A stretch of 61,376 nt of DNA from an uncultured Lachnospiraceae bacterium (GTDB lineage Bacteria; Bacillota; Clostridia; Lachnospirales; Lachnospiraceae), in NCBI GenBank assembly GCA_910586585.1, contig CAJUKA010000018.1:1-61376 (forward strand), in the 5' to 3' direction. The notes under the pieces were generated by a model. That model searched no databases. It worked only from the letters and a program-made list of their open reading frames with translations, and was not told the DNA's origin. The position numbers were made by a program, and so were the translations under genes. Shown here one piece after another: positions 26,719 through 35,600 of the stretch. Positions within the stretch are counted from its first letter, which is position 1. Every line of letters starts with the position of its first letter.

Positions 26719-26750
26719 ATTGGTGGAACAATTTAATCCGTGACATAAAA

Positions 26751-26808
26751 AGGACAAGCCCTTCTATGAAAATCTTGTAAATTTATTATAGCAGAGGCTT
26801 GTCCTGAG
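26751..26808 (+). terminator. Terminator after element 2 integrase
   Basis: AGGACAAGCC (26751-26760) pairs exactly with GGCTTGTCCT (26796-26805) across a 35-base loop. It lacks a good T run, so it may instead be a protein-binding or replication structure. Confidence 0.45.
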
Positions 26809-26908
26809 CAAAAGAGATTTTTATGCATTATGGAGATTTATTTTGCAATGGAAAGATAGATGAAAAATATTTGCCTAAAAGATATAAAAAATCAGGAGGA
26901 CAAGCTAT

Positions 26909-27826
26909 ATGCAGAAATATAACAGCAACATAAGAATAATTGTCGGCTTGGATCATGGATATGGGAATATGAAGACCGCGCACAGGGTATTCCGGACAGG
27001 CGTGGAATGCATGGAGGAAGAGCCAATCGTCAGTAAGAATTTTGTGAGATATAAGGATAAGTTTTATGTGATCGGAGAGTCACATTTGGTATATCAGGGG
27101 AATAAAACGGATTCCGAAGATTTTTATATTCTGACACTTGCAGCGCTGGCGGAGGAATTGAAGTTCAGGGGACTTCATGAGGCAAATGTGATATTGGCGG
27201 TTGGGCTTCCGCTTGCATGGATGAAAAGTCAGGGCGCAGACTTTAGGCACTATTTGATGAAAGAACAGGAACTGCATTTTGAGTTCCGAAAAGAGAGATA
27301 TTATGTGCATCTGTGCGGCGTAGAAATATTTCCACAGGGATTTGCGGCTGTTGTTAATTTAGGAGCAATGCAGGGAATGAATATGCTGGCGGATATTGGA
27401 AACGGAACTATGAATGTAATGCAGATTGTTGATAATAAACCGTTGGAAAAGAGCCTTGTGACGGAGAAATTTGGTGTGGGCATCTGTATGAAAGAGATAC
27501 AGAAAGAATTATCAAAAGAAAACGGGGAGGATATTTCTGAAATGTTGATAGAACCGCTTCTTCGGAACGGTTTACAGGAAAGAACAGATAGTACCGCTAA
27601 AAAAGTAGAACATATTGCGACGAGGTATACGGAAAATATCAGAAGGCGTTTGGTGGATTATGGATATAAGGAAGGGTTGGTACATCTGTATGTGATTGGC
27701 GGAGGCGGCTGTCTGATTCGGAATTATTCGGACTTGGCGGAGAAGAAAGGAGTGACTTTTATTACGGATATTTGCGCCAATGCAAAGGGATATGCGACTT
27801 TGGCGGAGAAGAAATTGCGCAAATAG
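26909..27826 (+). CDS. ParM-like actin-family ATPase of element 2
   Basis: The 305-residue protein has the actin/Hsp70 ATPase signatures: phosphate 1 GLDHGYGNMK, phosphate 2 ADIGNGTMNVM and adenosine motif VIGGGGCLIRN. It belongs to the plasmid-segregation ParM/Alp-type group and is very similar to the protein at 57230 in element 3. Its partner gene immediately downstream is frameshifted, and the iterons seen upstream of the element 3 copy are missing here, so partition function may be lost. Confidence 0.88.
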   Translation: MQKYNSNIRIIVGLDHGYGNMKTAHRVFRTGVECMEEEPIVSKNFVRYKDKFYVIGESHLVYQGNKTDSEDFYILTLAALAEELKFRGLHEANVILAVGLPLAWMKSQGADFRHYLMKEQELHFEFRKERYYVHLCGVEIFPQGFAAVVNLGAMQGMNMLADIGNGTMNVMQIVDNKPLEKSLVTEKFGVGICMKEIQKELSKENGEDISEMLIEPLLRNGLQERTDSTAKKVEHIATRYTENIRRRLVDYGYKEGLVHLYVIGGGGCLIRNYSDLAEKKGVTFITDICANAKGYATLAEKKLRK

Positions 27827-27886
27827 ACAGCAAAGTTTCCATATCCGATTATATGTAGATTGAGTTATGGGAAAGGAATAAGTGTT

Positions 27887-28302
27887 ATGAGAGGAACGTA
27901 TCGCTGTACCAATGTAAAATTCTGCATGGAAGATGAAAATCAGCGCAGGTCACGATATAATATATCGGGGAATATCTGCATGGGCTGAACCGCAGGGATG
28001 GTTCTTATGGAAAAGTGCTTGCGGATGCGCTTATTGCAGTGATAGACAGTCGGAGTAATTCGCAAAATGCGATGAGAAAGCGGTTTTCAGGTAAACAGTG
28101 TGAGAACTCAGAGGATGAGATTAAGGAGTTTGCAAATGAGGTTGCAGGGGTTGTGTTGGAGGGCATAAACGACTATTTTGCCGAAAAAGCTGTTTTTCAA
28201 GGTGCAGAACAAGGAACTGCTGGAGCGCAAGTATCCAAACAAGAGCCAAAAGAGGAGATTGCAGAAGATATGTTGGATTTTGCTTTTTCAATGGGAGAGT
28301 AG
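27887..28302 (+). pseudogene. Frameshifted ParR-like partner gene of element 2
   Basis: Compared with the intact homologue at 58158-58604, this gene starts MRGTYRCTNVKFCMEDENQRR and then runs into a stop, while the matching frame resumes at EYLHGLNRRDGSYGKVL and continues to the conserved end EDMLDFAFSMGE. The break is at about 27950-27970, where 20 bases replace 6, a net gain of 14. The inserted stretch is a perfect hairpin, CGATATA-A-TATATCG. The remaining open frame from about 28015 could express a fragment. Confidence 0.8.
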
Positions 28303-28335
28303 GGTACAGAAGAATAGAGGGTAAATGGCACCGAG

Positions 28336-28377
28336 TTGGCACCCAGTTAATAAAGGCAAAGTGATTTTGGGTGCCAA
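28336..28377. repeat. Inverted repeat upstream of the element 2 mobilisation genes
   Basis: TTGGCACCCA (28336-28345) pairs exactly with TGGGTGCCAA (28368-28377). It lies in the 376-base gap between the broken ParR gene and mobC, which also holds the oriT-like region. Its role may be in nicking, termination or replication. Confidence 0.5.
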
Positions 28378-28509
28378 TTGGGAACCATAATGGGAGCAAG
28401 TTGGCAGATACTTTTCTGTTGGTAAAAAATCTAACGAGAGCAGAAATAGGAAATCTGTAAAAAAGACTTTAGGAAAATTTGCTAAAAAGTAGAATATCAA
28501 GCACTGGAT

Positions 28510-28595
28510 TTGGATATCCAAATGACGATTTTGCATCGTTTACACGTTTGCAAAATGGATATCCAATCCGCTTGTAGGGGAAAAAATCCCCTAAC
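28510..28595. other. Putative origin of transfer (oriT) of element 2
   Basis: Nested inverted repeats are present: TTGGATATCCAA (28510-28521) with TGGATATCCAA (28556-28566), enclosing ATTTTGCA (28528-28535) and TGCAAAAT (28549-28556). Directly downstream is CGCTTGTAGGGG, a plausible nick region, then a GGGG/CCCC hairpin. The place just upstream of mobC and a MobP relaxase gene supports oriT. It is unrelated in sequence to the oriT of elements 1 and 3. Confidence 0.55.
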
Positions 28596-28678
28596 CCCTT
28601 ATGAATACATATAGAACGGAATACAGAGCAAAAAAGCAACAACATCAATTTGGGACAATAAAACGATGGAGGGTGAGA

Positions 28679-29020
28679 ATGGAAAAAAGGAAACGATGCA
28701 ATCAGCTTATTTTGCGCCTGAGTAATGATGAGAAGTATATTTTAGATGCTAAATGTAAAAATGCAGAATACAGGAACAAAAATGATTATCTTCGGCACTT
28801 GATTTTGTATGGATATACTTATTTTGTAGATTATTCGGAACTGCATGACTACAATGTCAATCTGAGCAGAATCAGCAAAAGCCTGAATCAGATAGCGGCA
28901 AGGATAAGTTCTACGGGGAATACTTATCAGGATGATATAGAAGAATTAAAGGAGCTGATGAAACAGGTATGGCATACACACGAATCCATGCTATCAAAGC
29001 AACCGTACAGAAAGCATTAA
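28679..29020 (+). CDS. mobC: MobC-family mobilisation accessory protein
   Basis: The 113-residue protein looks like a ribbon-helix-helix DNA-binding accessory protein of the relaxosome (LILRLSNDEKYILDAKCKNA, then LSRISKSLNQIAARIS), as in MobC/BmgB proteins. ATG 28679 with GGAGGG at 28668-28673 is preferred to an upstream ATG at 28601. It overlaps the relaxase gene by 52 bases, the usual mobC-relaxase arrangement. Confidence 0.85.
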   Translation: MEKRKRCNQLILRLSNDEKYILDAKCKNAEYRNKNDYLRHLILYGYTYFVDYSELHDYNVNLSRISKSLNQIAARISSTGNTYQDDIEELKELMKQVWHTHESMLSKQPYRKH

Positions 29021-30363
29021 AATATATCTGCAATCCGGAGAAAACTGACGGACAGATTTTGATAGATTCCTTTGCCTGTGGGATAGAAACGGCGCACTAT
29101 GATTTTATGGATGCGTTGTCAAAATCTTCTGGTGTGGGTGATAAACAGGCATTCCACCTGATTCAGTCCTTTGCACCCGGAGAAGTAGATTTTGATACGG
29201 CTCATCAGGTGGGAATAGAGCTTGCGGACAAGCTGTTAGAAAATAAATACAGTTATGTCATTGCAACGCATATAGACAAGGAACACTGTCATAATCATAT
29301 CATTTTCTGTGCGGTTGATAATGTGGAACATAAAAAATACAATGACTGTAAGCGTACATACAGGCAGATACGGAATTTGTCAGACGAACTGTGCAGGGAA
29401 CATGGATTGTCGGTCATTATTCCATCAGGACAAAAAGGAAAGACACATTATGAGTGGCAGATGGCAAAGGCGGGAACTTCGTGGAAAGCGCAGATGAAAT
29501 CTGATATGGACGATGCCATTCGTGAGGCACACAGTTATGAAGATTTTGTCAGCCTAATGCAGACAAAAGGATATGAGGTAAAAGGGGAAACTTTTGGAGA
29601 CAATGCGTTGAAATATTTATCATTTTCTGCTTCAGGGCAGATATGTTTTACACGTGTTACTGAAAAGAATTTTGGCGTGGGATATACGAAAGGAGCAATC
29701 AGAGAGCGAATTGAAAAACGTGTAAGGGCACAGGAAAATTTCCCTGTAAAAAAGAAAATTCCCTTTCCAAAGCGACCGGATGCAAAGCAGACTTTGATTG
29801 ATACGAACAAGGAGAAGTTTCAAGAGAATTGTGCACTAAAGCATTGGGCAGATATACAGAATTTAAAAATTGCGGCTGCGAGTTATGCAGAGGGCGGTTC
29901 GGTAGAGGGATTGAAACAGAAAATATCAGAGAGAAATGCTACGGCAAAAGAGGCACGAAGTGCGATTGTAGATTTGGAGCATGAGATGAAAGCCAAAGCA
30001 GAAATCCTAAAATACGCAAAGCAGTATATGGCAAACAGGAAATACCAGAGAGGATATGAGAAAGCGAAGGATCAGGATGCCTATTTTCGAAGCCATGAAA
30101 CACAGATTATTTTGTTTGGCGGTGCTGAAAATATGTTGAAGCGATATGGGATAAAGACTGCTTCACTAGATGTGGAAAAGATGCAGGTGGAATATGATGC
30201 AATGACAGTGCAAAAAGCAAAGCTGAAGAAAACATACCAGACAGCAGAAAAGGAGGCAATGGAAACGGATAAGCAGTTGAAGAACATAAGGCAGTATTTA
30301 GGGTTTGAGAGAGATACGCAGGAAAAAGAAAAAACTATTAAAAAGCATGATATTAGCTTATAA
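28969..30363 (+). CDS. MobP-family relaxase of element 2
   Basis: The 464-residue relaxase has the three-histidine signature H101-x-D103-x-x-H106-x-H108-x-H110 (THIDKEHCHNHIIF) and an N-terminal candidate catalytic tyrosine (Y3 or Y19). The C-terminal half is basic and helical. It belongs to a different relaxase family from those of elements 1 and 3. Helper conjugation machinery is required as none is encoded here. Confidence 0.92.
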   Translation: MAYTRIHAIKATVQKALKYICNPEKTDGQILIDSFACGIETAHYDFMDALSKSSGVGDKQAFHLIQSFAPGEVDFDTAHQVGIELADKLLENKYSYVIATHIDKEHCHNHIIFCAVDNVEHKKYNDCKRTYRQIRNLSDELCREHGLSVIIPSGQKGKTHYEWQMAKAGTSWKAQMKSDMDDAIREAHSYEDFVSLMQTKGYEVKGETFGDNALKYLSFSASGQICFTRVTEKNFGVGYTKGAIRERIEKRVRAQENFPVKKKIPFPKRPDAKQTLIDTNKEKFQENCALKHWADIQNLKIAAASYAEGGSVEGLKQKISERNATAKEARSAIVDLEHEMKAKAEILKYAKQYMANRKYQRGYEKAKDQDAYFRSHETQIILFGGAENMLKRYGIKTASLDVEKMQVEYDAMTVQKAKLKKTYQTAEKEAMETDKQLKNIRQYLGFERDTQEKEKTIKKHDISL

Positions 30364-30379
30364 GAAAGAGGACAATATT

Positions 30380-30733
30380 ATGAATTTAACATATGAAAAA
30401 TGTGGAGATTATTTGATTCCGAACTTAATTCCTGATCTGGAGCCGGAGGGAGAGTTGAGGAAATTTGGACTGATGAGGAAATCCTATTTGGAGAATCATA
30501 GGAGAGGTATTTATTCGGGATTACTGTTATCTGGCGAATTGAAGAAACATTTGTTGATGATACAGGAACAGGCAGAGGAAAGATTTGATTTGCTAGTGGA
30601 GCAGATGGCAAAGCGGGAGGGAGTGACGGAGCAGTTAAAGGCACAGAATCAGATGCTTTGGGTACAGAGAATGAATAGCATTAGGGCGAGGGCAGAGGAG
30701 ATTGTAAGAGAAGAAATCATTTATTGCTTATGA
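30380..30733 (+). CDS. TnpV-like protein, element 2
   Basis: The 117-residue protein matches the small transposon-encoded TnpV type (LTYEKCGDYLIPNLIP, GIYSGLLLSGELKKHL, RAEEIVREEIIY). The function of the family is unknown. ATG 30380 follows GAAAGAGG by a normal distance. A near-identical copy follows the relaxase of element 3 (60303). The gene is followed by a terminator. Confidence 0.8.
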   Translation: MNLTYEKCGDYLIPNLIPDLEPEGELRKFGLMRKSYLENHRRGIYSGLLLSGELKKHLLMIQEQAEERFDLLVEQMAKREGVTEQLKAQNQMLWVQRMNSIRARAEEIVREEIIYCL

Positions 30734-30739
30734 ACGAAG

Positions 30740-30780
30740 AGTGGCAAGAACAAAATAAAAAATTCTTGCTACTTTTTATT
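30740..30780 (+). terminator. Terminator of the element 2 mobilisation operon
   Basis: AGTGGCAAGAA (30740-30750) pairs with TTCTTGCTACT (30763-30773), followed by TTTTATT. The rest of the gap to 31131 is AT-rich and non-coding, and holds the promoter at 31037. Confidence 0.8.
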
Positions 30781-31036
30781 ATATATGCAGGTTTGTCATT
30801 AGAAAAAGGGTATTATGTATTCATTATGATTTAAGTGAGGGCGTCCGATGCAGAAAAGTACATATGACTTTATAGAATAAACAAGAATAGGGAGTTATTT
30901 GCTGTTTCACTTGGAAATCTTGGTATTTTTAAATTGTTTAATTGAGAAGTTAAAATAGACAAGCAATGTTGCAATATAAGAATATAAAGAAAACTTTGAG
31001 AACTTGCATATTTTTATGTTATTATTAGGGAGCATG

Positions 31037-31045
31037 TGATATAAT
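31037..31045 (+). promoter_or_regulatory. Extended -10 promoter of the HTH-BREX operon
   Basis: TGATATAAT combines a TG extension with a consensus TATAAT at 31040-31045. No good -35 box lies 17 bases upstream. It would give a leader of about 80 bases before the HTH gene. Confidence 0.55.
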
Positions 31046-31131
31046 TTATGATATTGTAGTATTTGTTTTTTTGCGAAAAGAAAGCTATGGAATTTTGCTT
31101 GGGAAGTTTATAGGTTTAGAGGAGAAGAAAA

Positions 31132-31368
31132 TTGGATATTTGTTATAACAAATTATTTAAGATGCTGATTGATAAGGGAATGAAAAAGACAGAGTTTCGT
31201 AAGCAGGTAGGTATCAGTGAGGGTACGCTTGCAAAGCTGTCACGAAATGAAAATGTATCAATGGATGTAATTGTGAAAATATGCCGGAAAATGAATTGTA
31301 CAGTAGATGATATTTTAGATATTGTACCGAGTCCGGATTGTGGGACAGATAAGAGTATAGAATCATAA
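31132..31368 (+). CDS. Small Cro/C1-type HTH regulator heading the BREX operon
   Basis: The 78-residue protein is homologous over its length to the regulator at 18539 (compare YNKLFKMLIDKGMKKTEFRK with YNKLWKLLIDKGMSKTQLRE). TTG 31132 is the start that aligns with the homologue, with AGAGGAGAAG upstream. It is 19 bases ahead of brxA and likely controls the BREX genes; it is not the WYL-type BrxR regulator known from other BREX loci. Confidence 0.8.
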   Translation: MDICYNKLFKMLIDKGMKKTEFRKQVGISEGTLAKLSRNENVSMDVIVKICRKMNCTVDDILDIVPSPDCGTDKSIES

Positions 31369-31387
31369 TAGAAAGGTGTAAATACAC

Positions 31388-31990
31388 ATGGAAAGAAAAG
31401 AATATAGTGCTGGAGCAGTCAAGCATTCTTTTTGGTTTATGGAATTTCGCAATGAGGTAAAGCTGCTATCTGAAGGAAGGAGTTTTGAAGAAATCAAGGA
31501 ATTATGCAGAACTGAAAATATATTTGCGGCATCTACCCCAGAGAGAGCTATACAGATTTTTAATACAGTATCGTCAAGAATAAAAGCGATAGGGGATAGT
31601 TTCTATCCAGTGTTTTTAGACGGAGATGTATCGACACAAAAGATTTTTAATCTTGCAGCTATTATGGCGAATGACACCTTATTTTTTGATTTTGTGTATG
31701 AGGTAATACGAGAGAAAATGATCATTGGAAGCAATGAGTATAAGCTAAGTGATTTAAGTATTTTCTTTAAGGACAAACAGTTACAGAGTAAAAAGGTAGC
31801 TGGATGGACGGATGCTACATTTGCAAGGCTGGGAAAGAATTATAAGACATTTTTATTTGAGGCAGGTATGACAGATAAAGGAAAGAATGTCAGAAAAATC
31901 TTTAAACCTATATTAGAATCGGACATGGAAAGATGGCTTATAGATAATGGTATGGAGCAGATAGTAAAGGCGCTATCGGGGGTAAGATGA
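31388..31990 (+). CDS. brxA: BREX system protein BrxA
   Basis: The 200-residue protein matches the BrxA (DUF1819) family in length and pattern: YSAGAVKHSFWFMEFRNEVK near the start and FKPILESDMERWL near the end. BrxA is a small helical DNA-binding protein of type 1 BREX. It overlaps brxB by four bases (ATGA-type junction), which shows translational coupling. Confidence 0.9.
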   Translation: MERKEYSAGAVKHSFWFMEFRNEVKLLSEGRSFEEIKELCRTENIFAASTPERAIQIFNTVSSRIKAIGDSFYPVFLDGDVSTQKIFNLAAIMANDTLFFDFVYEVIREKMIIGSNEYKLSDLSIFFKDKQLQSKKVAGWTDATFARLGKNYKTFLFEAGMTDKGKNVRKIFKPILESDMERWLIDNGMEQIVKALSGVR

Positions 31991-32580
31991 TGTCAAATAT
32001 TGAGAAACGATTGGATCAGATGGAAATGCTGATTAAGAAACCATCTTTCAGACAAACAAAGGGAAAAGCAAATGAGGTCAACTATTGGGTGTTTGATTAT
32101 GCACCAGAGGATGAGCTGACAGTAAGAAATCGAATTGCCTATCTGAAAAATAAGAACATCAAAGGAACAGATGGTTTTGAGTTGGTGGTATATGATTTGT
32201 ATGATTTAATCATAGAACATCTGCAGAGCAAGAACTTTATGGAAAAGTGTTACGTACAGGAAGAAAAGCGTGGCATTAAGAAATTGCAGGACGCAATCCA
32301 GCATACGCTAAAAATCACTGACAAGGAAAACCTGCTAGTAAAATATATTGCAGAGAATATACCGGAGAATGCAGTCGTGTTTCTGACTGGTGTGGGAAAG
32401 TGCTTCCCATTATTACAAGCTCCGGAAGTGTTTAACAAAATTCTCTACAATATGCCACAGACTTTTGCCAGTGTACCTATGGTTTTATTCTATCCGGGTA
32501 CCTATACTGAACAGGAGCTAATCATATTTAATGAATATCCGGAAGATAATTATTACCGGGCATTCCGATTGGTGCGATAA
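31987..32580 (+). CDS. brxB: BREX system protein BrxB
   Basis: The 197-residue protein fits the BrxB (DUF1788) family: INYWVFDYAPEDELTVR-like N-terminal segment, FLTGVGKCFPLLQAPEVFN in the middle and MVLFYPGTYTEQELIIFNE near the end. The biochemical role is not established. Two start codons are adjacent (31987 and 31990). Two hairpins separate it from brxC. Confidence 0.9.
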   Translation: MMSNIEKRLDQMEMLIKKPSFRQTKGKANEVNYWVFDYAPEDELTVRNRIAYLKNKNIKGTDGFELVVYDLYDLIIEHLQSKNFMEKCYVQEEKRGIKKLQDAIQHTLKITDKENLLVKYIAENIPENAVVFLTGVGKCFPLLQAPEVFNKILYNMPQTFASVPMVLFYPGTYTEQELIIFNEYPEDNYYRAFRLVR

Positions 32581-32595
32581 CAAAACATTAAGAAT

Positions 32596-32666
32596 CTCTA
32601 AGGCTGCAAAAGACGCAGCCTTAGAGGTTCTAAATGTTTGGAAAAACGCAAAGGGCGGCGTTTTTC
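32596..32666 (+). terminator. Two consecutive hairpins between brxB and brxC
   Basis: A perfect 12-base stem CTCTAAGGCTGC/GCAGCCTTAGAG (32596-32626, loop AAAAGAC) is followed 14 bases later by a perfect 9-base stem GAAAAACGC/GCGTTTTTC (32641-32666). The second has T-rich sequence within its 3' arm and resembles a partial terminator. Together they probably lower or process the downstream transcript. Confidence 0.65.
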
Positions 32667-32696
32667 AACTTATGATAATTAGGGGGATAATGGCAA

Positions 32697-35600
32697 ATGT
32701 TAATGAAAGAAATGTTTGAAAAAGAGATTGACCGTGATATACAGGGCGTAATCATTGTTGGTCAAAGCGAAGCAGAAAATGTAGCGCAGGAATTGGATGA
32801 ATATGTAGTAACAAAGGAATTGCAGAAGCACTTTGCAGATTTCTTTTCCGCATATAAAAAGGGCATTGTTGGAACTACTCCTAAAATGGGCGTATGGATT
32901 TCGGGTTTCTTTGGAAGTGGTAAATCTCACTTCTTAAAAATTCTTTCTTATTTGCTGGCAAATAAATCTGTGGGTGATAAAAAAGCCATAGATTATTTTG
33001 CAGATGACAGCCTTACCGAAAGTAAGCCAAAGATTGTAGACAGAATAGTGCTAGCAGATATGAAGCTGGCTGCTGATACAGATACGGATGTTGTGCTTTT
33101 CAACATTGATTCAAAAAGTGACTCAAACAGTAAGCAGAATAAGGATGCAATCGTTAATGTATTCTTAAAAGTATTTAATGAAATGCAGGGCTTTTGTGGA
33201 GCAATGCCTTTCTTGGCAGATTTGGAAAGAAAGCTGACAGAGGAAGGACAATACAACGAGTTCAAACAGAAGTTTGAAGAAGTGTATGGAGAGGCATGGG
33301 AAGATTCCAGACAGGACTTTGATTTTATTCAGGATGATGTTGTACAAGCTCTTACGGAAATGGATTTTATGAGTGAGGCAGCTGCGCGTAATTGGTGTGA
33401 AAAAGCAGCCGAACCATATCAGATTAGTATTGAAGATTTTGCAAAACGAGTGAAAGCATACATTGACCGTAAGGGCAATAATCATCAGGTAGTATTTTTG
33501 GTAGATGAAATTGGTCAATATATTGGAGAAGACTCAAAACTCATGTTAAATTTACAGACCGTGACCGAAGAACTTGGCAAGGAATGTATGGGTAAGGCAT
33601 GGGTTATTGTGACCAGCCAGCAGGATATTGATTCTGTAACAATGGTTAAGGGCAATGACTTCTCAAAAATTCAGGGGCGTTTTGATACAAGATTGTCTTT
33701 ATCGTCTGCTAATGTGGATGAAGTAATCAAGAAAAGAATTTTGGAAAAGAAAGAGACTCCTGCACAGACCTTACGCCTGTTATACGGTCAGAAGACTACC
33801 ATTATCAAGAACCTGATTACATTCAATGATGGAGTGGAAAAGAAGCTGTATGCAGATGAAAATGATTTTGCATGCGTTTATCCGTTTGTACCTTATCAGT
33901 TCAATTTGCTTGCAAGTGTACTGACATCCATTCGTACCCACGGTGCATCCGGAAAGCACTTGTCTGAAGGAGAGCGTTCCATGTTGGCAATGTTCAAAGA
34001 GTCAGCTATGGAATATAAGGAATGTGAAGTTGGAACAATTATTCCATTTTATGCATTTTATGATGCACTTGAAAATTTTTTAGACCACAGCCACCGTGGA
34101 GTTATTATCCGGGCATATGAAAATGACATGATCAATCCGGAACATAAAGAAAAAGTATTTGCCGTGGATGTCTTAAAAGTACTTTTCATGATTAAATATG
34201 TTGATAAAGTAGTCATGGCGAATATCGACAATATCACAAGTCTTATGGCATCCAATATTGATGATGACAGAATTGCCCTGAAGGAAAAAGTGGAAGATGC
34301 ATTGAAAGTATTGATGCGCCAGAACCTTGTACAGAAGAACGGGGATATTTACGTATTCCTTACTGACGAAGAACAGGAAATCAATAGAGAGATTGAAAGC
34401 CAGAGCGTAGAGATGGCAGAGATTATCAATAAAGTATCTGAAATGATTTTCGAGGATATTTTTACAGATAAGAAATATAAATACCCTGCATTCAATGGCA
34501 GATATTCATTTAATTTTAATCAGATCGTAGATGACAGACCTTATAAGCCTACACAGAATTTTGATGTTGGAGTGCGTATTCTTACCCCCGCATCTGATTA
34601 TGGTACGGACGAAACAACACTTAGAATGGTATCCGGACAGGGCAGGGAAGTTTTGGTTGTTTTACCGGATGACCGTGCTTTCATGGATGAGATACAGAGA
34701 TATTTAAAGATTGAAAAATTCTTACGTTTAAATACATCCTCTGCATTATCCAAGTATGAGAGTATCAAGGAAGCAAAGAGACTTGAAATGCGAGAGCGTA
34801 ATGCGAATGCCAAACTGTTCCTGACAGAATCGTTAAAGGATGCTGTTATCTATGTGAATGGGGATCGGGCGCAGATAAACGTAAAAGAAGTCTCTGCAAG
34901 AATTAATGAAGCTCTTGGCAGATTAGTAAAGACAGTATATCATAAACTGAATTATATTGATGCAGCTATGGGAGAGGATGAAATTAGAAAGCTTTTAAAG
35001 ACCAGCAATCAGCTTACCCTTAATTTGGAAGGAGGTACAGAGCCTAATATCCATGCACTTGATGATGTATTACAGTATGTTGCAGGTAATAGTCGGATGC
35101 ATGTTAAGACATCTATGAAATCCATCAAGGACAGGTTTATGAAAGCACCTTATGGATTTGTGGAAGATGATGTTCAGTGGCTTGTGGCAAAACTCTTTAA
35201 GAGGGGAGAACTGTCTTTCTTTGTTAATGGTGCAAGCGTTACCATGATGAATAAAGATGTAGAGGAAATCATCAACTATATAACTAAGAAAGCCTTTGTT
35301 GAAAAGCTGATGATGGAGGAACGTGTCCGTGTGCAAGATAAGGATAAAAAGGTAGTCAGGGACGTCCTTAAAGAGCTGTTCCATACAAGCAGCCCATCTG
35401 ATGATGAGGATGCAGTTATGAATTATTTCATATCCTTTGCAAATAAGCTCATTACAGAACTTAGGGTTATGAAAAAGGATTATGACAGAGCTAAGTATCC
35501 GGGATTAAAAGTGATTGAAGAAGGTATCAGGATAATGTCTGATATTGTGCAGATTCAGTCTCCGGTAGAGTTTTTCCAAACGGTATCAAAGAGGCAGGAT

